Of a DNA stretch of 27,611 bases, positions 20,718-27,611 are shown in pieces. The number at the start of each line of letters is the position of its first letter. Position 1 is the first letter of the stretch. A model generated the notes under the pieces. It searched no databases, was not told the DNA's origin, and saw only the letters and a program-made list of their open reading frames with translations. The stretch covers positions 1 through 27,611 of IMG/VR virus record IMGVR_UViG_3300010885_056217. The stretch is one strand, 5' to 3'. The stretch comes from a virus. The translations under genes were made by a program, and so were the position numbers.

Positions 20718-23088
20718 GACTGCTGCCGATATCCAACGCGCCCAGAGCGAGTATTTCCGCTCACCGCTAGCTGCACTTAACCAACGCTTAAACGCAGGTA
20801 TTCCCACATCGCGCAAATCCGTCATCGGCGCCAAGATGGTAGAGCGTCCGGAGACGAGCCCGTTAGAAGCCTTGTCGCCCAAACTTGCCGGGTTGCTGGA
20901 AGGTGCCTCTGGGTTTGGCTACTTTGGGGGCAGCCCGTCAGACGTATCCCCTTCGGGAGGCGGGAGCGTCTTGGACCCTGCCTACATGAAGCGTAAAGCG
21001 GAAATGCAGGAAGGGGCAGAGTATGGCTACCCCATTGGGACAGCGCTTGCTTTGCCCTTCGGGGGCAAGCAGCTGGGCCAAGCTGCAGGTGCATTGGGCA
21101 ACCTTGCAAAGTCCGAAGCTGGATATAAGCTGGCTCAGAAAGCGCTGGATTCCCCGATGCTTCTTGGAGCCGCTAGCCCAATGAACGTCATCAAGAATAA
21201 AGGCGGCAACTGGTTAACAGGTGACATCCCTGCAACTTTAAAACCTCTTCGCAGAACCCCTGACTGGATGAGTGGGGAGATGATTAACGAAGCTTCTGGT
21301 GATTGGGGATTGTGGGATAAGATTGTTGCAGAAAACGGTCACCGCGATCCCCATGGTTGGATGCAAAAGAACAGGCCCGACGTTTACGCAAAGATGCTTG
21401 GTGAAGAAAGCACAGCCCTTAACCAATGGATCGATAAAAAGCTTGCCAAGTACGTCCAGAACGAGATGGGGACGCCCGAAGACCCATTGCGCGCACTAGC
21501 GGAGCGGGGCATTAGCCACCAACCTCTTTATGAAGGAATGTTAGGCGGACCGGCTTCTCGCAATGACAGGATGGAGGCGGGCTTTCCAAGGGAGGGGCTT
21601 GCCCAGAGTCCGTTAGCCCAGCAATGGGAGGCGATAGCAGACAATGCTATTAGATCAGTGACCGCTAATAGCCGCATCAGGCAAGGTGAAATGCCTAACT
21701 CTTTTAGAACAGCTCACCTGGATTTAGAAAAAAACCCGTGGTTAAGAGACCTTCCTCCAAATACCCCTACCTACGATCTTAGCTCAGCCTTTGACAACGC
21801 CCAGTTCGACCACTTGGTGGATGAATTGCATAATGTTATTCGCGAAGGCTCGGACTTGCCGCAAGCCCTCCGCTGGACGCCTTCAGACCTGTCTAAAGTC
21901 ACCGTTCCCCAAGCGGTGGAACGTTTGGCTGCAGTAAACAAATACCGGCAAGAGGAAGAGGCAGTTGCTAACCAAGAGAAGGCGAATAACTCCGCCACTA
22001 TTCTTCACAAAGAATATCCGGGCCAACCCTTTAAGTGGGTAGAGTTTAAGAAACCCGAGGTGACAGAGCTCCCGCCTGGTTACTTGATTTCAGAACTTCC
22101 TAACAAGCCCGGATGGTTTGCTGTTATGGGTAAAAACGGGCGCTCTACTGGCGGGGTTGGAAAGACTCCGGAAGAGGCTTTTAAGAATCATGATTTTGGA
22201 AAAAATATTCTCCAAGACGCCCTTGACTATGAGGGTTCAACCATGGGCCACTGTGTCGGGGGTTATTGCCCTGAGGTAGAATCGGGTAAGCACCGAATCT
22301 TCTCCCTGCGTGATGAGTCGGGCATGCCCCATGCGACAATTGAAACTATAAAACAAGATTTCCACCCCATCGGTTACAGTTGGAAAGGGGGACAGCAAAC
22401 GCGGGATTCCTTTCCAGAAAATTTTACATACACATTTGGACTAGACAAAAAGCTACCACCGGACCAGCACGAAGCTGTTTACAATCGGGCAAAAGAACTT
22501 TATGATAAAAAGATAGAAGGGATGGATCCTGCTAACACATCCATTTTGCCTTTTGACATAGCAAGGATGGACGCCTTCCAACAAGCAGCAACTGAGGTAA
22601 TAGGCCCTTCTCCTGATTTTATTAATCAAATTAAAGGGTCGGGCAAAAAAGACCGGCGCCAAGACTTACGCCTTGGTACCGATACAAAACCTGGACCAGA
22701 CGATCACCTTTTGCCCTATATCCAAGACTTTGTTAAAAGCGGGACATGGAGTGGGGTAGATGATTTACATAACGCAGGATTGTTTGACACCTTTGACAAA
22801 AATGAAATGCTAAAGCTCCTCCAGCGCGTTTCACCAGAACGGGATATTGAGCAAGGGGTTGCTAATTTTTATAACGCCCACTCCCAGCTTCCAGATCGGC
22901 CTCGCTTTATGACAAGCCGAGAGGTAGAAAATATGCTTGCCCCGCCTGCGGAAGGTTTAGCAAGGGGCGGGTTAGTCTACAATCCCGCCAAGGTAGACGA
23001 ACTTGTTGCCCGGCATTACGGGACGGAGTACGATCCGGCTAAAGTAGACGCAATAGTCAACTCCCTAAAAGAGGAAATGTATGGCTGA
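20707..23088 (+). CDS. Large virion-module protein with PcfJ-like domain
   Basis: 793 residues, GTG start at 20707 with an AAAGGA site. The first third is Gly/Pro/Ser-rich and poorly structured. Around 513-545, MGHCVGGY ... RIFSLRDESGMPHATIE, is the hallmark of PcfJ-like domains (named from the conjugative plasmid pCF10 gene). These occur in phage and plasmid proteins of unknown mechanism. The C-terminus has ARGGLVYNPAKVDELVARHYGTEYDPAKVDAIVNS, in which NPAKVDELV and DPAKVDAIV form a short internal repeat. It overlaps the JAMM-like gene by 11 nt and the portal gene by 8 nt. A large protein here may be an internal/ejected virion protein, but this is inferred from place and size. Confidence 0.65.
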   Translation: MDTKTAADIQRAQSEYFRSPLAALNQRLNAGIPTSRKSVIGAKMVERPETSPLEALSPKLAGLLEGASGFGYFGGSPSDVSPSGGGSVLDPAYMKRKAEMQEGAEYGYPIGTALALPFGGKQLGQAAGALGNLAKSEAGYKLAQKALDSPMLLGAASPMNVIKNKGGNWLTGDIPATLKPLRRTPDWMSGEMINEASGDWGLWDKIVAENGHRDPHGWMQKNRPDVYAKMLGEESTALNQWIDKKLAKYVQNEMGTPEDPLRALAERGISHQPLYEGMLGGPASRNDRMEAGFPREGLAQSPLAQQWEAIADNAIRSVTANSRIRQGEMPNSFRTAHLDLEKNPWLRDLPPNTPTYDLSSAFDNAQFDHLVDELHNVIREGSDLPQALRWTPSDLSKVTVPQAVERLAAVNKYRQEEEAVANQEKANNSATILHKEYPGQPFKWVEFKKPEVTELPPGYLISELPNKPGWFAVMGKNGRSTGGVGKTPEEAFKNHDFGKNILQDALDYEGSTMGHCVGGYCPEVESGKHRIFSLRDESGMPHATIETIKQDFHPIGYSWKGGQQTRDSFPENFTYTFGLDKKLPPDQHEAVYNRAKELYDKKIEGMDPANTSILPFDIARMDAFQQAATEVIGPSPDFINQIKGSGKKDRRQDLRLGTDTKPGPDDHLLPYIQDFVKSGTWSGVDDLHNAGLFDTFDKNEMLKLLQRVSPERDIEQGVANFYNAHSQLPDRPRFMTSREVENMLAPPAEGLARGGLVYNPAKVDELVARHYGTEYDPAKVDAIVNSLKEEMYG

Positions 23089-25588
23089 AGAAGACACCAA
23101 AGGTATGTCCGCCGATGACGGGGAGACAGTAGAGCTGGACAACGAAGACTCAGACGTTACCGAGACCGATGACGGCGGGGCAATGGTCAAAGTCGCCAAC
23201 GAAGACGATGACCGGATACAGCAAAAGCACTTTGCCAACATCTTAGAAGATGTTGACCAAGCAATGCTTAAAGAGGCCATTACCGACCTCTTAGATAAAA
23301 TTGCCAAAGACAAGGAAGCCCGCGCCAAGCGCGACAAACTTTACGAAGAAGGCCTCCGCCGTACCGGGCTAGGTGACGATGCTCCCGGAGGCGCGCAGTT
23401 TACTGGTGCCAATAAAGTCGTCCACCCCATGCTGGTAGAGGCTTGCGTGGACTTTAGCGCACGCGTAATGAAAGAGCTTTTCCCACCCAGTGGCCCTGTC
23501 AAGAGCAAGATCTTGGGAGCCCAGGACAAGGAGAAGATGGAACGGGCGGAGCGCAAAGCAGAGTTCATGAACTGGCAAACGACGGAGCAGATGCCTGAGT
23601 TCCGAGGTGAGCTTGAGCAACTAAGCACCCAGCTCCCGCTCGGTGGCGCCCAGTACATGAAGTTTATGTGGAATGCGCAATACAAGCGCCCGGTATCGGA
23701 ATTCATTCCCATAGACGATGTCTACCTGCCTTTTGCTGCAACCAACTTTTATTCTGCAGAACGCAAAACCCACGTCCAATACATCACCAAAATGGAGTAT
23801 GAGAAACGGGTGCGCAGGGGCATGTATATTGATACCGACTTGGGCATGCCGGGAGAGCTGGAGTTTAGTAAATCCACCATTGCCAATGACAAGATTGAAG
23901 GACGCAAAGACACCTCCTACAACGAGGACGGTTTGCGGACGATCTTTGAGGTGTATACGCATTTAGATTTTGGAGATGGGCCTGACCCCTACATCCTAAG
24001 CATCGACAAGTCTAGCGGCAAGGGTCTTTCCCTTTACCGCAACTGGGAGCCGGATGATGATTACCATCGCGAATTAGACAACATCGTGGAGTTCCCGTTT
24101 GTGCCTTGGCGGGGCGCTTACCCAATCGGGCTCACCCACATGATTGGTGGGCTAAGTGGGGCGGCAACAGGAGCCTTGCGCGCTTTGCTAGACAGCGCCC
24201 ATATCCAGAACGTCCCGACACTCCTTAAACTTAAAGGCGGTCCAGGAGGCCAAACCCTTAACGTCCAGCCGACAGAGGTTGTGGAAATGGAAGGCGGGGC
24301 GTTGGTGGATGACGTTCGCAAGCTGGCCATGCCCTTGCCCTTTAACGGCCCTAGCCCTGTCCTCTTCCAATTGCTTGGATTTGTGGTAGATGCGGGTAAA
24401 GGGGTTGTCCAGACGTCGTTTGAGAAGCTGTCCGACGCCCATATGAACCAGCCGGTAGGCACCACTATGGCGCTTATTGAACAGGGAATGGTGGTTTTTA
24501 GCTCCATCCACTCCCGTTTGCATAATTCGATGAGCCGGTCTTTCAAGATCCTCCACCGTCTTAACTCCGCTTACCTGACGACAGAGGATGTGGAGGCGCA
24601 GAAATCCGGTTTGGAGATCGATCCATCCGATTTTGACGGCCCGTTAGACATCGTTCCGGTAAGCGACCCTGCTATTTTCAGCGAAACCCAGCGCTTCGCC
24701 CAAGTCCAGGCCATACTCCAGCGGGCAGCAATGATGCCCCAAATGTATGACCAGCGGAAAGTGGAGGAGCTGTTCCTTCGCAACCTGAAAATAAGTGACG
24801 ATGATGTCCTCCAACCTAAGCCTGCCTCCGAAGACGTTGACCCAGTAAGTGAAAATGTGGCGGCAGCAATGGGGCGCCCGGTGTATGTCTTGCCTAGACA
24901 GGACCATGTCGCCCACATAATGACGCATCTTCCCTTCTTAAAGTCCCCGCTTCTTGGTTCTAACCCGCTAATTGCCCGGACTTACATGATGCCTATGGCA
25001 GTACACTTGCGTGACCACCTGCTAAACTACTATTTAGTGGAATCGCATGAGGCGGTTGACAAAGCGCAGCGCCAAGGGCTGATAGAAGACGATTCTGACC
25101 AACAAGTTAACGTAATTTTGGAAGTCCAGAAGATAATTGAGCAGCAGTTGGGTTCATTTGGCCAAGAACTTGGACAGATTGACCAAGCGGCCCAGCAATT
25201 TAAACAGCAACCGCAAATGCCGCCGGACAGTTCCTTGCAAATTGCGCAGATGAATATCCAAGCCCAGCAGCAGGCTAACCAAATGCGTATGCAGGCCGAC
25301 CAAGCTAAGGCAAGCCAGCAAATGCAGCTAGATATGGCTAAGCTCCAACAAGCGCAGCAGTTTAAGCAAGCGGAATTTAGCGATAAAGACAAAACGCGGG
25401 CTGAAGAGCTCCAGCGTGAGCAACTGCGCCAGGCACAAGAAGACCAACGTCGCCAACTGGAAATGCAAACGCGTTACCAGATGAATACCGACGACAATAA
25501 TACCGCCTTGCGTCTTGCAGCGGCAGAGATTGCGAGCGGCGAAAAGATCGCCGTTTCCACAGGTACAGGCATCAATCCCGGTGTCTGA
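23081..25588 (+). CDS. Portal protein, P22-like, with long Gln-rich tail
   Basis: 835 residues. It forms the dodecameric channel for DNA at one head vertex. The acidic N-terminus (1-50) leads into QFTGANKVVHPMLVEACVDFSARVMKELFP, a typical portal helix region, then EFIPIDDVYLPF, VPWRGAYPIGLTHMIGGLSGAATGALRALLDSAHIQN and AMPLPFNGPSPVLFQLLGFVVDAGKGVVQTSFEKLSD, the wing-stem-clip stretches seen in podovirus and P22-like portals. From about 690 the tail is a Gln-rich coiled coil, matching the long barrel of P22-like portals. Its start overlaps the previous gene by 8 nt (ATGTATGGCTGA). Confidence 0.9.
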   Translation: MAEEDTKGMSADDGETVELDNEDSDVTETDDGGAMVKVANEDDDRIQQKHFANILEDVDQAMLKEAITDLLDKIAKDKEARAKRDKLYEEGLRRTGLGDDAPGGAQFTGANKVVHPMLVEACVDFSARVMKELFPPSGPVKSKILGAQDKEKMERAERKAEFMNWQTTEQMPEFRGELEQLSTQLPLGGAQYMKFMWNAQYKRPVSEFIPIDDVYLPFAATNFYSAERKTHVQYITKMEYEKRVRRGMYIDTDLGMPGELEFSKSTIANDKIEGRKDTSYNEDGLRTIFEVYTHLDFGDGPDPYILSIDKSSGKGLSLYRNWEPDDDYHRELDNIVEFPFVPWRGAYPIGLTHMIGGLSGAATGALRALLDSAHIQNVPTLLKLKGGPGGQTLNVQPTEVVEMEGGALVDDVRKLAMPLPFNGPSPVLFQLLGFVVDAGKGVVQTSFEKLSDAHMNQPVGTTMALIEQGMVVFSSIHSRLHNSMSRSFKILHRLNSAYLTTEDVEAQKSGLEIDPSDFDGPLDIVPVSDPAIFSETQRFAQVQAILQRAAMMPQMYDQRKVEELFLRNLKISDDDVLQPKPASEDVDPVSENVAAAMGRPVYVLPRQDHVAHIMTHLPFLKSPLLGSNPLIARTYMMPMAVHLRDHLLNYYLVESHEAVDKAQRQGLIEDDSDQQVNVILEVQKIIEQQLGSFGQELGQIDQAAQQFKQQPQMPPDSSLQIAQMNIQAQQQANQMRMQADQAKASQQMQLDMAKLQQAQQFKQAEFSDKDKTRAEELQREQLRQAQEDQRRQLEMQTRYQMNTDDNNTALRLAAAEIASGEKIAVSTGTGINPGV

Positions 25589-25606
25589 AAACTAGGAGAG
25601 TAAGAA

Positions 25607-25744
25607 ATGGCTGATAAACCAAAACCCGGCACCGTTCCTATGACGGGCGCCTTTGTTAAGCAGAAGCATCGCATGGCAGCAGGTGACAAGACCAATGGCC
25701 AGACGTTGCCCTCCGCCCCCAACACCCCTAAGACTCCCGCGTGA
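25607..25744 (+). CDS. 45-residue Pro/Lys-rich protein after portal, unknown
   Basis: Reads MADKPKPGTVPMTGAFVKQK, then HRMAAGDKTNGQTLPSAPNT and PKTPA. It is small, basic, proline-rich and unlikely to fold alone. An AGGAG site sits seven bases before the ATG, and the stop overlaps the next start as GTGA (25741-25744). Similar tiny proteins between the portal and capsid genes are known in tailed phages without function. It is missed by length cut-offs. Confidence 0.65.
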   Translation: MADKPKPGTVPMTGAFVKQKHRMAAGDKTNGQTLPSAPNTPKTPA

Positions 25745-25938
25745 GTATTGAAACTCCCCTGCTTAACCGTATAAAGGCTGAGCAGGCTGCGTTTGCGCTT
25801 GAGTCCCTTAGGCGTCCCCAAAACCGCGACACCTTCGAGTACGGGTATCGCGTCGGTGTAGTAGCTGGCTACGAAGCTGCTCTTAATGTACTTTTAACAC
25901 TTCTAGACGAGGAGAAAAATGGTAACAACGACTTATGA
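25741..25938 (+). CDS. 65-residue helical protein, GTG start, unknown
   Basis: Starts at GTG 25741, overlapping the previous stop (GTGA). It reads VSIETPLLNRIKAEQAAFAL, then ESLRRPQNRDTFEYGYRVGVVAGYEAALNVLLTLLDEEK, a helical protein with a YRVGVVAGYEAAL stretch common to small phage proteins placed before capsid genes. It overlaps the GroES start by 20 nt; its C-terminal codons contain the GAGGAG ribosome binding site of groES. Function unknown. Confidence 0.7.
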   Translation: MSIETPLLNRIKAEQAAFALESLRRPQNRDTFEYGYRVGVVAGYEAALNVLLTLLDEEKNGNNDL

Positions 25939-26329
25939 GGACACATTGGCGGAGGCTTTCCCAGCAGTACCTGCTGGAATTCAGCCCTTCGGAAGCCGTG
26001 TTCTGGTTCAAATTCGTACCCCTATGCAAAAGACCGCCTCTGGTATCTTTATTGATAGCGGATCGCGGGATACTGAAAAGTGGAATACCCAGGTTGCTAA
26101 AGTAATCTCTGTCGGTCCGCTCGCCTTTAAAAACCGAGACACTATGGCCTCTTGGCCAGAAGGCTCTTGGTGTAAGGAGGGTGACTACGTCCGGGTTGCC
26201 AAGTACGGGGGAGACCGCTGGGAAGTACCTACCGAAAACGGCGAATACGCGCTGTTTGTTATTTTTAACGATTTGGATATTATCGGCCGTGTAGAGGTCG
26301 ACCCACTATCCGTTAAAACATTCATCTGA
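25919..26329 (+). CDS. GroES-like co-chaperonin
   Basis: 136 residues. IQPFGSRVLVQIRTPMQKTASGIFI is the clear GroES barrel start; the mobile loop region (about 40-53) and VAKVISVGPLAF, WCKEGDYVRVAKYGGDRWEV and YALFVIFNDLDIIGRV complete the 10-kDa chaperonin fold. It is about 40 residues longer than host GroES, with extra N-terminal residues and an insertion, like T4 gp31 and other phage co-chaperonins. It would cap host GroEL and help fold the phage capsid protein, whose gene should follow. A GAGGAG site lies six bases before the ATG. No GroEL gene is in the window. Confidence 0.9.
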   Translation: MVTTTYEDTLAEAFPAVPAGIQPFGSRVLVQIRTPMQKTASGIFIDSGSRDTEKWNTQVAKVISVGPLAFKNRDTMASWPEGSWCKEGDYVRVAKYGGDRWEVPTENGEYALFVIFNDLDIIGRVEVDPLSVKTFI

Positions 26330-26342
26330 AAGGAGATGGTAA

Positions 26343-27254
26343 ATGGCTGATGTAATGAAAGAGGTCGACGAAGACCAAGACAAACACGAAGTTGTCATTC
26401 TAGAAGACGATCCTAATAAAGACCAAGACGACGACAGAGTTGCCAAGAACTCTGAAGACAATGACGAAGGTGGAACGGATGCAGAGCGGGAAGCTATTCG
26501 CGAACGCCGTCGCCTGGAAAAACTCGAACGCAAAGACCGCCGGGACAAAGCAATTACCCGTGATAAGACGGAGCTTGATTTCCTGCGCAAACGCAACGAC
26601 GAGTTAGAGCGCCGGATGAGCGAGCAGGAAAAGCGCGCCTACCAAGCCGACCTTAACAAACTAGAAGCCCAGATCGCAGCCGCTGCCCGAGAGGCGGAGA
26701 TGGCGGATAAGGTGATAGCCAAGGCGGTTACTGCTGGCAATGGGGACGATGTCACCCAAGCAATGCGTTACCGTGACCAAGCTATGGCAAGGCTCCAGCA
26801 GCTTAACCAAAGCAAGCACCAGGCGTCCCAAATGCCCATGCCTAACCAGGCAGACGATGGGGCTATGCAGTACGCCAAAGAGTTCTTAAACGAAAACAAG
26901 TGGTACGACATTCATGGCAAAGACGAAGATTCCGCAATTGTGCTTGCCATCGACCAAACGCTCTCCCGAGAAGGTTTCGACCCACGGTCAGAGGAGTACT
27001 GGGACGAATTGCGTACTCGTGCGGCCCGACGGTTGCCTGAGAAGTTTAAAACTAAATCTACTGTCCGCTCACCCCGAGGTGGCCCAGAGGTAGGTTCTGG
27101 ACGGGAGCATGCCCCTACATCTACCCGGACAGAAATCTATCTAAGCCCAGAGCGCAAACAGGCTCTCATAGAAGCAGGGGTATGGGATGACCCAGTACTC
27201 CGCCGGAAATACGCAATGCGTTATTCCGAGTATGACCGCGCTAACCGTAGTTAA
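26343..27254 (+). CDS. Probable scaffolding / head assembly protein
   Basis: 303 residues. It is very charged: an acidic N-terminus (EDDPNKDQDDDR), then a long Arg/Glu-rich coiled coil (about 47-150, REAIRERRRLEKLERKDRRD), a linker, and a compact C-terminal half with LNENKWYDIHGKDEDSAIVLAIDQTLSREGFDP, YWDELRTRAARRLPEKF and LSPERKQALIEAGVWDDP. The order 'acidic, coiled coil, small basic end' and the location after portal and GroES fit a tailed-phage scaffold that templates capsid assembly. AAAGGAGATGG precedes the ATG at 26343. A head-decoration role cannot be excluded. Confidence 0.7.
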   Translation: MADVMKEVDEDQDKHEVVILEDDPNKDQDDDRVAKNSEDNDEGGTDAEREAIRERRRLEKLERKDRRDKAITRDKTELDFLRKRNDELERRMSEQEKRAYQADLNKLEAQIAAAAREAEMADKVIAKAVTAGNGDDVTQAMRYRDQAMARLQQLNQSKHQASQMPMPNQADDGAMQYAKEFLNENKWYDIHGKDEDSAIVLAIDQTLSREGFDPRSEEYWDELRTRAARRLPEKFKTKSTVRSPRGGPEVGSGREHAPTSTRTEIYLSPERKQALIEAGVWDDPVLRRKYAMRYSEYDRANRS

Positions 27255-27264
27255 CCGATAGTGG

Positions 27265-27294
27265 TTGACAATCTAGAAATATGTACTTTATAAT
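27265..27294 (+). promoter_or_regulatory. Perfect-consensus sigma70 promoter before the last gene
   Basis: TTGACA (27265-27270), 18-bp spacer, TATAAT (27289-27294). Both hexamers match consensus exactly. It lies in the 67-bp gap after the scaffold-like gene. The predicted start is near 27301, 21 bases before the ATG at 27322. It probably drives high-level expression of the gene that follows and of the capsid genes beyond the window. Confidence 0.75.
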
Positions 27295-27321
27295 TTCCCC
27301 AATCGCTGAAAGGAGCGACCT

Positions 27322-27611
27322 ATGTCTGACGAACGCTTAAAGAAATCCGCTGGTGAGAATCGCGAAAGCAGAGCAATGCAAGACCGCGTTGTTGTTGAAA
27401 ATCGCGAAATTTCTGACGAAGAGCGAGTTGAAATGTTTCGTGCACAATTTTTCCAGTCCTCTTTACCGGACTTACCTAAAATGCCAGGCTGGCACTCGTG
27501 CTGGCTAACAACGACTAACCCTCGGGATTCTATCCAGACCCGTATCCGTTTAGGCTACCAGCCTATCAAGCCAGAAGACGTTCCTGGCTGGGAATACGCA
27601 ACCCTTAAAAC
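27322..27611 (+). CDS. Phage structural-region protein, 3' end cut off
   Basis: At least 96 residues and open at the window edge. It starts MSDERLKKSAGENRESRAMQ and contains LPKMPGWHSCWLTTTNPRDS then IRLGYQPIKPEDVPGWEY. This pattern (PKxPGxHxxWLTTTNPxD, RxGYxPIKxEDVPGW) is found in conserved phage proteins next to capsid genes; the role is not established. AAAGGAG lies seven bases before the ATG, and a consensus promoter sits upstream, so high expression is expected. A decoration or head-completion role is only a guess. Confidence 0.75.
   Translation, partial: MSDERLKKSAGENRESRAMQDRVVVENREISDEERVEMFRAQFFQSSLPDLPKMPGWHSCWLTTTNPRDSIQTRIRLGYQPIKPEDVPGWEYATLK

Noticed and set aside
24118-24556. 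Two overlapping minus-strand frames of 120-140 residues in the portal gene
   Set aside because: Both are antisense to conserved portal sequence and have no family-like features.
1-27611. tRNA genes, integrase, insertion sequences
   Set aside because: Looked for cloverleaf-like gaps, recombinase motifs and terminal inverted repeats; every non-coding gap is short and explained by hairpins, promoters or the AT-rich dyad, and no recombinase motif is seen. Not tested with tRNAscan or BLAST.

Overview
The window is an internal segment of a double-stranded DNA tailed phage, or of a prophage/metagenomic contig of one. It carries a terminase, P22-type portal, scaffold-like protein and phage replication genes, with almost no intergenic space and many 4-nt ATGA overlaps. 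There is no integrase, rRNA, tRNA, CRISPR array or insertion sequence. Strong AGGAG-type ribosome binding sites and sigma70-like promoters suggest a Gram-negative bacterial host; nothing here fixes the host more closely. The large portal leans towards a podovirus-like virion, but no tail genes are visible.

Layout. From 1 to about 14.1 kb all genes read leftward (minus strand). Reading from the divergent control region at 14122-14334 towards the left end, there are four small unknown genes and a DUF932 gene. Next comes a recombination/repair set: Sak4-like ATPase, DUF669-like protein, Cas4-like Fe-S nuclease and SF2 helicase. Then follow queC, queE, a small gene, queD, folE, queF and dpdA, then a DnaN-like sliding clamp, a family B DNA polymerase and three small genes. 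From 14.3 kb to the end all genes read rightward: primase-helicase, an AT-rich inverted-repeat region (candidate origin), a resolvase-like nuclease, terminase small and large subunits, a membrane coiled-coil protein, a JAMM-like protein, a large PcfJ-domain protein, portal, small proteins, GroES, a scaffold-like protein and, behind a consensus promoter, a partial gene.

How it works together. FolE, QueD, QueE and QueC would make preQ0 from GTP. QueF, whose NADPH-binding motif is intact, would reduce it to preQ1, and DpdA would insert the base into phage DNA. The predicted outcome is a 7-deazaguanine (dPreQ1-type) genome modification that protects against host restriction. DpdA ends in a clamp-binding-like QxxLF tail directly before the phage clamp gene, so modification may be tied to replication.

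The most striking non-coding feature is a complete type I hammerhead ribozyme on the minus strand at 13360-13412, in the gap between two small early genes. It has every core nucleotide, three paired stems and a GUC cleavage site 27 nt upstream of the next start codon. The early operon also has several other intergenic hairpins (10578-10630, 11893-11919, 12925-12942), one of them inside a near-consensus promoter, so RNA structure seems to be a recurring control device in this module.
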